Source: Lentinus brumalis
Taxonomy: Eukaryota; Basidiomycota; Agaricomycetes; Polyporales; Polyporaceae
Direction of reading: 5' to 3'
DNA: 64,000 bases
Assembly: GCA_001792895.1 (NCBI GenBank)
Contig: MARA01000035.1
Span: 124,001-188,000 of the forward strand
Made by a program: the position numbers and the translations under genes. The notes beneath the pieces were generated by a model. It worked only from the letters and a program-made list of their open reading frames with translations. It was not told the DNA's origin and ran no database searches. Positions 22,643 through 33,596 of the stretch are shown here, piece after piece (within the stretch, counting starts at the first letter, position 1; every line of letters starts with the position of its first letter).

Positions 22643-23035
22643 CGATGAAGACCGTTTCAAAGCTCGCGACCCGCGTGCAAGGCTTAGGCAGTCAAGGCAC
22701 CCCTGCTGACGTCGTCACTTCCGCGCTGTTCAGCGAGAACGGCTTACGTGGGAGGTGCGCTCTCTTTAGTGTTCATTGGATCCGTCAGCGATGTTAAGAA
22801 GGAATGGGCGGGCGAGTTTGGGGTCCCCGTGGAGTCTGTCTGTGTACTGGATGCGGTATGGCGGTGTCATGGGGAGCTCGAGGGGAGTTTGGAGGAGGTA
22901 CGGCGAGGAAAGGGACGGATGGGTCTGTATCTTCATGGCGGAGGCTCTGATATAAATTGGGAGTGTGAGGATGTGCGGATTGGAGGCTCCGTATGTCCCC
23001 GCGACGATTCCAAGTTGAAGGAAACGGGTACTTAA
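22643..23035 (+). pseudogene. Alpha/beta hydrolase fragment, frameshifted and truncated
   Basis: Starts MKTVSKLATRVQG, as the intact hydrolase at 27044 starts MKTIRKLAARVQG. After about 22740 the frame is lost and resumes in another frame ('WAGEFGVPVESVCVLDAVW', 'LEEVRRGKGRMGLYLHGGG'). It keeps the oxyanion-hole HGGG, then ends at a stop soon after; the exons with the catalytic Ser, acid and His are absent. It is therefore a dead 5' remnant of the duplicated hydrolase, lying just before the first P450 copy. Confidence 0.75.
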
Positions 23036-23468
23036 CGTGCGCTATTACAGAATCATACACAGGAACTTGAAGCGACAGTAGGGCCCTCAGGCCTCATATC
23101 GCCAAGGGGGCGTGCTGAAGTGAATGACGCCGCCATACAGAGCACATGGGCTGCTATATTGACCCTCCCGGCTGGCCGCTCCTCGGTGAGCTTGACTTCA
23201 TACTGGCATGATCACACGCCGAAGGGCTGATTCGCTTCGTGGACGGCAGATGGCTATAACAGGTTCCTCAGAATCTCTACGTTTCATCATATCGGTCGCT
23301 TGAATTCGATACAAGTCAGAGAAGTCCCGCAACCGACCTGCAACTGTCAAGGGGGATCCGGGGCGAGACGTACTTAAGGTGTCGTTCCCGCAGCCTGAGA
23401 CCTTGCTCAGCCTTCCTGCCCATCCCCATCTAGTGCTGTCCTCATCGAGTCACCTCCAGAAATACTGA

Positions 23469-25802
23469 ATGGACGGCTACTTGGTTGTCTGGCTCTTGCT
23501 AGGCCTCGGGATCATCACCGCGATCCGCCGATACCGTGCAGGGCGATTCATTCGCAAGCTCCGTGGCCCGCCATCTCCCAGCTTCTTGCTCGGCAAGTGG
23601 TCCGACGGTGTGAACCACTCAGCCCCTCTGATGATGCGTTTTAGGACATTTGGATCAGTGGAGTCATCAAAGTAACGTTGGCGGGCTGGAGCAGCAATGG
23701 TGCCGCGAATATGGAACGGTCTGGAGAATGAAGGGATGCTTCAGCGTTCGTTGTCAACTCTGTGTTCGTCGTGCAAAGCTGACCATGCTACGCTCGATAC
23801 CTGTAGGGAGACTTCCTGATGGTAGCAGACCCCAAGGTCGGCTCGCTTCACTCCACACAGACACTTGTGACTGTTGTCTGATTCGAACTTGGTCCGTTTC
23901 CTCACAGGCTCTCCAATATATACTGCACAAATCTGGCTATCATTTCGTCAAGGACGCCGTCTCCGTTCAGATTGTCCGTGAAATCAATGGAGAGTCGGGT
24001 CTCGTTTCTGTTACGGGTGAGTTACGCCGCTCGCGTTGCACCCGTTCTCACCTAGCGTATCCTAGGAAGCGACCATGCACGCATGCGCAAGATCATGAAC
24101 CCCGCGTTCACTTCCGGGCAGCTTCGATCGTTTCTGCCCTTGTTTCGTCGCTCAGCTCAGAAGGTAAGTAACCTCCACACCGATCCCGTTGTGTCGGATG
24201 ACTGATGGCATGGGATGTAGCTCGGCCGCTTGTGGATGGAGGATATCCAGAACGATTCACGGAGTGGTCAGCGGATGAACGTTCTGAGCTGGATTTCGAG
24301 GTGCACGCTCGACGCGATTGGCGAAGGTACCGTCCACCGTCGGCAATGAGTCCTGGCCTGCAACGCTAACTACTCATTCGCAGTTGCGTTCGACGTCGAC
24401 TGTGGAGCTCTGGACGACATGCTCCACCCCATAATGCAAGCCTACAAGAATATGTTGTGCGCTGCCTTGTGTCATACTGACCGTCTGCGTCGCGCTGACT
24501 TCCACGGGTCCGCGTCATACCAGTGCTCAATCTGTCCCGTATCCGGCGCGAGCTACTTGGCTCTTTCGCTCCCTCTGGCCGTACGTCCCCGACAGGCTTC
24601 TGCGCTTGGTCAAGTACCTGCCTACGCGAGACCATATCCACTTCCGCCGCGCCATGAAGAAGATCGAACGGTACTCGTGGTCTCTCGTTCAGGAGAAGAG
24701 GAGGGCGGTTTCGGAAGAATCCAAGAACGCTCCAAACAAGCGGGATATCATGAGCATCATTGGTACGCCCTAGATCATGGTATGCGTGACAGTTCAGATC
24801 TGACGGCGTGCTGATCAGTGCGAGCAAACACCTCGGAAGACCCGAAGCACCGTCTAAGCGATGTCCAGATGATAACCCTGATGGCTACCTTCCTTCTGGC
24901 AGGTGAGCGAGTGACTTACGATCCGTGAGTCCCGGCCATTGACCATAACTTTAGGTCACGAAACGACGAGCAACAGTCTGTCATGGCTGCTCTACGAGCT
25001 TGCACGGCATCCAGAGCATCAGACTCTCTTGCGCCAGGAGATCCAAGCTGTGCGTGCCCGCGTCGCTGAACGGGGCGACTCGGACTTCTCTGCGAACGAC
25101 ATGGACTCCATGCACCTCGTTGTAGCCGCTATCAAGGAGATCCTCCGCCTGCATCCCATCGTCCCCACGTATACTCGGGTGTCGACCAGAGACGAGGTGC
25201 TCCCTCTCGCACATCCGGTCACGAATGTGGACGGTGAGACGGTGAACGAAATCCCGATTCCAAGTGGGACACACCTATTCCTTTCCGTCTGGACGTACAA
25301 TAGGTGCGGTACCGATGCTCTTTATGGGCTTGAAGGCCTCTAACGCGATCCTACTGCAGGCTGCCGCAGATCTGGGGTAAGGACGCGCATGAGTTCAACC
25401 CATCTCGTTTCCTGGTGCAGGAGACGCTGGGCGAAACGCACGTTGGCGTGACTTCGAACCTGATGACCTTCGGTGCTGGTCTTCAAGCTTGTCTCGGGTA
25501 CGCGTTCTCAGCATACCCCCACTGGCGTGATGATTGATATTTTTCTGTGTTCGTATGCAACAGCTGGCGATTTGCGTGAGTGCCAAAGGGTCATCATGTT
25601 CATCGCGTCCCACTGACCATCCATCGACACCAGGCTAATTGAGATCCAAGCTATCCTCGTGGAGCTCATCGAGCGGTTCGCGTTTGGCATCCCGGAGGAT
25701 AGGCCTGAAATCGTACAGCTGCCAGCTGGGATCACTACGCCTATCGTCAAGGGTGAGGAGGCAGTTGGGGCGCAGATGCCACTGCATGTCGTGCCAATCT
25801 GA
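23469..25802 (+). CDS. Cytochrome P450, copy 1 of a tandem pair
   Basis: Membrane-bound haem monooxygenase. Thirteen exons. An N-terminal anchor (residues 4-20) is followed by 'GPPSPS'. Exon 3 has only 30 nt (GDFLMVADPK, 23807-23836). Further on are 'HARMRKIMNPAF' (C-helix region), I-helix 'AGHETTS' split by a 52-nt intron (24903-24954), 'KEILRLHP' (ExxR), 'FNPSRFL', and the haem loop 'FGAGLQACLG' at 25469 onward. The haem Cys is present, but the usual Arg two before it is Gln. A 12-nt exon (25564-25575) follows the haem loop. Intron 1 (23593-23644) begins GCAAGT, a GC-AG intron. The whole gene is read without a stop. It closely matches the copy at 30147. Substrate unknown; resembles basidiomycete CYP5150-type enzymes (tentative). 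Confidence 0.88.
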
Positions 25803-27043
25803 GTACATAGGAAGATGCCATAACATTTGCGGACTAGTACAAGCCGGTACCAATCCTATCCGAGTACTCCTTTTCTTTCTTTCTTGCTATCCTCCTCGAG
25901 GGCGGAGTCCTATGGTAGGCGGAACGCTACAAAGTGACTACAATGTGTGACTAGACCAGGGGGTGGGGATGCGCTGTACACAGGGATCCGAGTACTTACT
26001 TATCTACTAGCAGGTTCCCGTGCCCCTGCCACGGCAAATGGAGGACAGCAGCGCACTCGGGGGGCTGGGGCCCGCCCTCGTCCGCCGCTGTCTGGTGTGT
26101 GTGTATGCTACTTTTATGTGAGATGAATCGGCTAGCACAGTAAGTACAGTTGAACATTGGACTATGTAATCATAGTGACTACTCCGTCTCCGCGTCCGCC
26201 TCTGCTGAGCGCGGTTATAAAGGCTTAAAGACCAACAGTTGCCCAGTTCTTATCCAGTAAGAAGCAGGGCTTCAAATCGGTTTCTAAGGAGAGCTATGGT
26301 GCATTCTTGTTGCTATCGTCTTTTGCACGGTGGCGGTTGGTTTGACCAAGCGAGACGCGTCGGTCAAGTACAGAGATGACGTAATCCATGTCTAGAGTCC
26401 GATGACTCGGAATTGAGTTTCCGCTTACTCGGACATTGAATGATCTTCTGGCTGCCAATCTCAGAAAGCGCCCGTACTCGCCGACGTTCCTCTACCTTCA
26501 ACATCAGCAGGAGACATGCATGAAGCTGTCTGAAGGTCCTCAGGTATGTATGGATGCCCTGCGATGCGGTTGCGCGGATGAGCGAACACGAAGAGCACTT
26601 ACACAGCGAGTTTTTCCTGATTTAGAAAACAGTTTCCTGATATGGCGACCGAGATGTTTTACAATAGAAGATGATCAATCGCAAGTCCAAACTGAAAAAA
26701 GAGGTCTGCTCCTGTCAGCTTCTTCATAATGATCACTTCTTACTGTACCAGTATCATTATGTCTGTGACACTCCATGCTGAGGAAACGGCAGACCTCAGT
26801 TGCAAGTCGGTGGTTACGCCGCAATGGCAGCCCGGTCTCATCGGAACGGCCACATGGCGCAGGCGCCACAGTACTTCTGTCGTCGACAGCGAGCTCGATG
26901 GCTGATCTGTGCCAAAGTAAGTAGGGCGGAACTCGAGCAGCGGATGTTTTAGTGCTCGGCTTTTCTTCCCTCTTGCTCTCTCTCATACGTATCCTGCTTT
27001 TGCGCCGAGACTGGGACACGCCTACAATACTTGCAGGGACGCC
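25803..27043. other. Intergenic stretch between module copies
   Basis: About 1.2 kb. No gene found. The last 200 bp correspond to the flank upstream of the hydrolase fragment at 22643, marking the left part of the second module copy. Confidence 0.45.
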
Positions 27044-28235
27044 ATGAAGACCATCCGCAAGCTCGCAGCCCGTGTTCAAGGCATACTGGCCCCTGCGGAC
27101 GTCATCAGGTCAGCGGAATCGAGCTACATCGAAGGTGCAATTCCTCCGGTTCCCACCGAATCCGTCGGCGATGTCATGAATCAATGGCCGGGCGAGGCGA
27201 GGGTCCGCGTTGAGTCTGTCGATGCGGTCTGGTGGTATCACAGGGAGCTGGAGCGGTCACTGGAGGAGGTACGGCGAGGGAATGGGCGACTAGGCCTATA
27301 TTTCCATGGTGGAGGATATGTCATAGGGAGTGCGAGGGATGTGCGGAGTGGAGGCTCTCGTATGTCGCCAACATTATCCGTTTACGAGGAGACGGTATCT
27401 GACATCGTCGTAGGCATTCCACGAGGCTTCATTGAGGTATGCTCCGGCTTCACATTTGAACGACATCGTACCTGACGGATGATCGCGACTTCCAGCGCAA
27501 CATATGCGCTTGCCTTCTATGTGAGCCTCCCCCACTCTTCCGAATGTACAGACGGTGTTCAATGGTCCGTCCATGAAGCGGTGGAATACTCCCTGGTCGG
27601 CATGGGTGGAGACCCAGTGAAGCCCTTTCCCCTCCAGATACTCGAGGCCCTCTCCGCGTACCGCCACTTGCTGCATTCGACGAACGTTCCTCCAAACGGG
27701 ATTGTCCTCATTGGAGACTCAGCAGGAGGACATCTAGTCCTCGCGCTACAGCGCTATCTTCTCGAGAGCGGCGACATGCCTTCGCCTGGAGGCTTGATTC
27801 TGCTAAGTCCGTGGGTCGACCTCGTAGTGTGAGTTCTTCCCTTCCACGCAGGTGTGCTTTGCTGAGCTGACGCTGAGGTGCTGCAGGGAACGCGACAGGC
27901 CCCAAGTCAGACGTCTGCTCGGGCAACTCTCCACCGATCATCTCTCCGAGCCGTACTTCTCCCCTTCTCTGCACCCACCGCCCCCGGGACAATGGCCGCC
28001 TACGCTCGTTTACTACGGTGCAGCGGAGAGTTTCGCCCCGTCTATCACCGCACTGGTATCTCGGTTGATGGAGGCGGGGGCGGCGGTGACATCGTACGCG
28101 GCTGAGGAGATCCTGGAGAAGTTCAGCCATGACTTCTTGATCTTCCGGAGCGTCGAAATGGCGTGGCCTGCTCAGGTGGACGAGACTTGGGCTCGCATAC
28201 GTGCATGGACACGTGCCCTCGGGACAGGGCCATAA
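27044..28235 (+). CDS. Alpha/beta hydrolase (hormone-sensitive-lipase type esterase), 320 aa
   Basis: Probable carboxylesterase or lipase. Five exons: 27044-27359, 27414-27436 (23 nt), 27496-27520 (25 nt), 27579-27828 and 27887-28235; all phases fit. The oxyanion hole 'FHGGGYVIG' lies near residue 88, 'SVEYSLVG' follows, the nucleophile elbow is 'GDSAGGH' and the His is in 'FSHDFLIF'. 'VYYGAAESFAPSI' holds the likely acid (Glu or nearby). No signal peptide, so probably intracellular. A broken copy precedes the other P450 (22643-23035). With the P450 downstream it forms a duplicated unit, suggesting joint action in detoxification or metabolite tailoring, which is an inference. Confidence 0.85.
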
Positions 28236-28317
28236 AACAGGACAATAACCTCAACGTGTGTATGCTATGATAGGAACGGGACAGTCGTAGTACAGGGACA
28301 GGTGCGCAGGCTCTCCT

Positions 28318-28905
28318 TCACTTGACGATCTTGCTCGGGATGCTAACGAATAGTCTCAATTAGCAGCGCAAAACCCAGCCACCAAGTGGTGAAACTTACG
28401 GCCCTGGACCGGGATAGTCCACAGTGATCGGCATCCCAAAGCCGACGTTTAATTCCTTCTCGACGACTTCCTCCCCAAACTTCTGCGCGAACGCAAACAG
28501 GTGGTTCAGCTGGATCAACCCCCCAAGCTGCAACCACCGCTCCCGAGCGAGGTCAATCAGCGCCTCCTCGACCCACCCCCGGCAGTCCCACCACTTGCAC
28601 TCCGCACGCACCTTACGCGTATCCTCGAGCCGCTTCTCGACGTGCGAGATATGTCGCCGCTCGACCTTCCCGAGGAAGATGCGGCCGAGCATCGCGGGCG
28701 TGCGCACGCATTCGGCCTCGCGCCGCTCGAGGTCCCAGTGCCCGTTCGTATTCGTGACGTGGAAGAGGATGTTCGTCTTGGCGAACGAGCGCGGGTCTTC
28801 ATACTTGGGTGTGGGCGCGAGGATGAGGGCCCAGTGGATGCGGAGGGTTTGGCCCGGGAGGCGCGTGTCGTCGTAGAGGGCGAGGTAGAGGTGTCTGCTG
28901 CTCAT
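28318..28905 (-). CDS. Conserved basidiomycete hypothetical protein, 176 aa
   Basis: Two exons on the minus strand: 28905-28400 and 28342-28318 (only 25 nt), joined across a 56-nt intron with a strong GTAAGT donor; without splicing the frame stops at once. The start at 28905 gives MSSRHLYLALYDD. Conserved blocks are 'HWALILAP', 'FHVTNTNGHWDLE', 'RTPAMLGRIFLGKVE', 'CRGWVEEALIDL' and the end 'GPIPSKIVK'. I know this pattern from many basidiomycete genomes, without a known function. It has no signal peptide. It sits between the intact hydrolase and the second P450 and has no counterpart between the first pair. Confidence 0.75.
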
Positions 28906-30146
28906 CTCTCTTCGCTGTTCGCGGTCGTCGGGTGATCGGTGGTTGGCGGGTGGTTCGTGGTTAGCAGGTGGCTCGCGGTCGGCTTGGGGTATAAGCCTGA
29001 CGAGGAAAGAGATCAGGGTGGAAGGTCGGTCTTGATGCATGGTGACGGCCGTGGCGGCGATGCTCACCTTTGCAGCTCGAGCTCGTTGGTTTTGATGTTC
29101 GACGTGCTGGACATGGGGGTTTGTGAATACGGGATACCAGGAGGAATTATATGTGTCCTTGATCCTTTGTCGTGGCGGTGGACGCTTTTACCTGGCATTC
29201 GCTTTGTCCGTCCCGCTTTGGCCTTCCGCGTGGTCCGGTCATGGCTTGCCCGCTCCTTGAAGCCCGAGTCGCATCCCCGCTCTGTTTCAGAAAATTATCG
29301 CGTCTCAATGTGCCTCCAGAATATGATCAGGAAGTCGGGCGAGTGGGTCGTTGTGAGTGTGTTTTAGTATCTACCCTCATCCATTTTCTCAGTAATAGGT
29401 TGCAAGATTTCAGTGGTCAGCAGGTTTCTGCCAGCCGTATCAACACGCATGGCCAGTACGACTTGACGGTCGATAGCTACGTAGGTGAATCTTAGAATGC
29501 TGGAGGAAATTCGCTGACCCAAGGCTCAGTGACCATGTCCACATCTCGCTTCGGGAGCTCTCCCTTATCATCATCAAATACCTCGAAGTGCCATACAACG
29601 TTTGATTCTGTTCGACGTTTGCGCTCTACAGGATCGTCACTCAGCCCGCTATCCCGCCGAGGCGCCTCGCTGGACTCATTGACGCTGTCATGTAGGATTC
29701 ATGGGGCATTCGAGTGACCCACCGGTCCTCTCGGTAAGTTTCACTTCGTACAGGTCTAATCACACGCGCGTAGGCTGACGATTGCGACATGCGAATACCG
29801 ATTGCTATCAGTAGCTGACTCCTCTCCGACGTCGTCTACCAAATAGCAGCCGGGTTCGCTGGAGGTAATCACTCTTAAGTGCCTTGGATTGCCAGACTGA
29901 ATCGACGCTGTGGGCTTCCCTGCTACATGTCCCTCCGAGAACAGCATTTTGCCTCCTCTGTGGACCCACTGCGTCACCAAAGGCTGCCAGCTGCCACCCG
30001 TAGCGCGTTAATTCCCCGAAAGTTGGTGCTCGATTGGCGTACTTAAGGGTCGCTCCCACAGCCTCTACTCTTGCTCAGCCCTCCTGCCCCACCCCATCCA
30101 CTGTGCTGCGCCGACTTGCATTAATTGCCCCGAAATGCTGAGCGAC
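28906..30146. other. Intergenic stretch, P450 promoter side
   Basis: About 1.2 kb without a supported gene. A short tandem repeat (GGTGGTTCGTGGTTAGCA-like units, about 28940-28975) lies just upstream of the minus-strand gene. The last 120 bp (CGTACTTAAGG..., 'CTTGCTCAGCCCTCCTGCCC') match the sequence before the P450 at 23469. Confidence 0.45.
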
Positions 30147-32465
30147 ATGAACGGCTGCTTCGTCGTCTGGCTCCTTCTAGGACTCGGGATCATCACCGCG
30201 ATTCGCCGATACCGTGCAGGGCGATACATCCGCAAGCTCCGTGGCCCGCCGTCTCCCAGCATCCTGTTCGGTACGTGGTCCTATGGCGTGAGCAGTCGAG
30301 GCCCTCTGACGATGCGTCTCAGGTCATATGGAGCAGTTGGGCCATCAAGCTAGTGTTGGCGGGTTGGAGCAGCAATGGTGCCGCGAGTATGGGGCGGTCT
30401 GGAGGATGAAGGGATGCTTCAGCGTTCGTTGGTTCTCTCTATGGTCGTCGACGTGCAACGCTGACCATGCTGCGCTCATAACCTGTAGAAAGACTTCTTG
30501 ATGATAGCAGACCCCAAGGTTCGGCTCATCTCAGTCCACACAGAGAGTATATGCTGACTCGAACTTCGTCCTTTCCCTCCCAGGCTCTTCAATATATATT
30601 GCACAAGTCCGGCTATCATTTCGTCAAGGGCGCAGTTACCGTTCAAGTTGGTCGTGAAATCAATGGAGAGTCGGGTCTCATCGCCGTAACTGGTCAGTTG
30701 CGTAGCGCTCGCGTCGCATCCGTTCTCACCGAGCTTCCCCTACTTAGGAAGCGACCATGCGCGGATTCGGAAAATTATGAACCCTGCGTTCACCTCCGGG
30801 CAGCTACGGTCATTCTTGCCTCTGTTTCGTCGCTCAGCTCAGAAGGTGAGGTACGCGCCGGTTCCAGTTCTAGCAGTAACTGATGACGTGGGACTCAGCT
30901 CGGTCGCTTGTGGACAGAAGAGATTCAGAATGACTCTCAGAATGGTCAGCGGATGGACGTCTTGGCCTGGATATCGAGGTGCACGCTCGATGTGATCGGC
31001 GAAGGTACCATCCACTCTCGACTCTGAGTGGGTCGCAACGTTGACTGATTGTTCGCAGTTGCTTTCGACGTCGACTGTGGAGCTCTGGACGACACGGTCA
31101 ACCCCATAATGCAAGCCTACAGGAATATGTTGTGCGTACTACAACCATGCCAACCGCCTGCTTCACGCTGAATTGGACGGGTCCGTGTCACAGCGCTGAA
31201 TCTGTACCCTATCCATCAAGAGCTACTTTGCTCTTCCGCTCGATCTGGCCTTACTTACCCGATAAACTTTTGCGCTTGGTCAAGTACCTGCCTACGCGAG
31301 ACCACATTCACTTCCGTCGGACCTTGGATAAGATCGAAGGATACGCGTCGTCTCTCGTTCAGGAGCAGACGAGGGCGGTCTTCGAGGAGTCAGATAATGC
31401 TCCCAATAAGCGGGACATCATCAGTATCATGGGTGCGCAGAGTCCTCGATGACGCGCAAAGTACCGATCTGACGCTGATCCGCTCAGTGCGAGCGAACGC
31501 CTCCGAGGACCCGAAGCACCGTCTAAGTCATGTCGAGATGATCTCGCAGATGTCTACTTTCCTTCTTGCAGGTTAGTACTGACAGTTCGTGAGTGTCTTT
31601 CTGCACTGACCCTCGCCTCAGGTCACGAAACAACGAGCAACAGCATGTCGTGGCTACTCTACGAGCTTGCAAGGCATCCAGAGCACCAGGCTCTTCTGCG
31701 CCAGGAGATCCAAGCTGTGCGCGCCCGCGTCGCTGAACGAGGCGACTCGGACTTCTCTGTGAGCGACATGGACTCCATGCACCTCGTTGTAGCGACTATC
31801 AAGGAGATCCTCCGCCTGCATCCCATCGTCTACCTGTATGTCCGAGTTCCAACCAGGGAAGAGGTGCTCCCTCTCGCATACCCAGTCACCAACGTGGATG
31901 GAGAGACGATGAGCGAGATCCCGATCCCAAGTGGGACAAATCTGTACCTTTCAATCTGGACGTACAACAGGTGGGGGTCAGATTTTGTCCATAGGCCTGG
32001 ATACCTCTGATGCGACTCTTCTGCAGGTTGCCGCAGATATGGGGTCCGGACGCGCATGATTTCAACCCATCCCGTTTCCTAGCGCAGGAGAAGATGGGTG
32101 AGACGTACGTCGGTGTCACTTCGAACCTCATGACGTTCGGTGCTGGTCTTCAAGCGTGTATCGGGTACGTGTCCTCAGCATCTCAGTCTTCTGCGATGAT
32201 TGACAATGTATATACCAGCTGGCGATTTGCGTGAGTTCAAAGACATGGCCATCATATCGTCCTGACTATGTTCCGCTGACCATCCACCGACACAAGGCTG
32301 ATTGAAATACAAGCCATCCTCGTGGAGCTCATCGAGCGGTTCGCATTTGCGACGCCAGAGGACATGCCCGAGATTGTGCAATTGCCAGCTGGTCTCGCTA
32401 CGCCTATTGTGAAGGGCGAGGAGGCACTCGGTGCACAGATGCCACTGCAGGTCACGCCAATCTGA
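30147..32465 (+). CDS. Cytochrome P450, copy 2 of a tandem pair
   Basis: Same gene structure as the P450 at 23469, exon for exon: N-terminal anchor and 'GPPSPS', a 30-nt exon encoding KDFLMIADPK, 'HARIRKIMNPAF', 'AGHETTS', 'KEILRLHP', and the haem loop 'FGAGLQACIG' with the same Arg-to-Gln change, then a 12-nt exon. Here intron 1 (from 30271) begins with canonical GTACGT. The start is Met at 30147; an in-frame ATG at 30135 would add four residues. The sequence differs from copy 1 throughout, more in introns than exons, so the duplication is not very recent and both copies appear to be under selection (inference). Substrate unknown. Confidence 0.88.
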
Positions 32466-32755
32466 TCAGTCCTGTAAAGTACGTGCGACTTGCTGGAAGT
32501 TGATGAACTGGGAAGCATTCCTGTACTATGTTCAAAGTTGAATATACTGAGCAGTGTGTTTGATACTAGCAGGAACTTGAGACTCGCTCTGCGCACAAGC
32601 CAGTACAAGTCGGTCCGAGTCTCTACTGAGGCGCTTAAGTCGTCCTGAGGAGTCGTGGCCAGGGGCTTTTGACTTCATTCAACTGCCACCTCGTCCTGAG
32701 CCTCCGAAATCTTAAGAGCTAGCAGCTCTATAGATATATCTTCTTGTTCCAAATC
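32466..32755. other. Intergenic stretch
   Basis: No supported gene in about 290 bp after the second P450. Confidence 0.4.
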
Positions 32756-32948
32756 ATGACCGCTGGCATCCTTGATCTATCGCCCGACCTTCTTACGCTC
32801 ATGTGCACAGTGCACTCACTGCTCGTCGAGATCGTTGATCAACCTCGCCGCGACAACATGTCGAGGACTCTCTGAACATGCATCGTCGCAAATATGGTCT
32901 ACAATACCGTCGTCCGGCACTCTCGCATATACGCTGCCACGCTAAGTA
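32756..32948 (+). pseudogene. F-box exon relic
   Basis: Begins with ATG and 'LDLSPDLLTLMCT', like 'LPPDSLRLICT' of the F-box gene at 4506. After a frame change near 32825 it continues 'LINLAATTCRGLSEHASSQIW' and 'AYTLP', matching 'ARTCRLLSQHAVREIW...AYTLP'. It covers only the F-box exon and then stops; no body exon follows. A dead, truncated member of the same family. Confidence 0.65.
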
Positions 32949-33596
32949 TGGGTGTTGAAGGAGTCGGGTGTAACCGTCCACGCGACATTGGTTTGAAGTG
33001 TCATTCCACTGCCCGACTCAAGATAGTACCGGCAGGTGAGCATGAGCCTCGCACATGTGTCCGGGGGCGATGAGAATGCGACCTCGCGAAGAATGTGGTC
33101 GTTGAGAAAGTGTCATTGCTGCGGCCATGGGTTGGAGAGTCAGCTTTTTCCTGTCACGGTAATGGTGGTTAAGCTCAGGTTCGTGTGACAGGAAGCTCAG
33201 GTTTTAGTGACAGGAATCTCGGAGGGTTGGATGGAAGCAGGAAGGAGAGCGCAGTCAGCCTGGGTTACGCGGCCGCAACAGCATGATCGACGCGTGCCGT
33301 CACCTGCGTGACAGGACGCGGCGGGCAGAGGACATACCGCTCGCAAGCGAGTAAGTATCCGCTGGAGACACTGTTCATGTCCATAAGTGTTCGAGTACAG
33401 AAACGTAGTATCATGGGCGTATGCGTGATGGTGAGATTGGGGTCGTGTTGCATCGAGTTGTGCTAAGTTGTAATACTGGCAAAGGATTGACCAAGTTATC
33501 TGTTTGTTCGGGATAGGGCCCAACCGCATCTCGCAACGACGGAGGTACAGACTGCAGACCGACGCTGGAGATTCCGAAGCTGACTGCCTGCTTGAT
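32949..33596. other. Intergenic stretch without a supported gene
   Basis: About 650 bp. A short direct repeat is visible near 33168-33215 ('AGCTCAGGTT..GTGACAGGAA' twice). No coding signal. Confidence 0.4.

Noticed and set aside
3900..26000. Recurrent TACTTAC motif in intergenic DNA
   Set aside because: It equals the complement of the splice donor GTAAGTA and occurs at real minus-strand donors; the remaining cases are too few to claim a separate element.
27479..27578. Continuous frame through 27479-27832 as the hydrolase exon
   Set aside because: It would insert residues before 'VEYSLVG' that have no counterpart in the family; two micro-exons fit better.
22240..32500. A complete secondary-metabolite gene cluster
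   Set aside because: P450s and hydrolases are present, but no polyketide, peptide or terpene synthase, transporter or regulator is visible.
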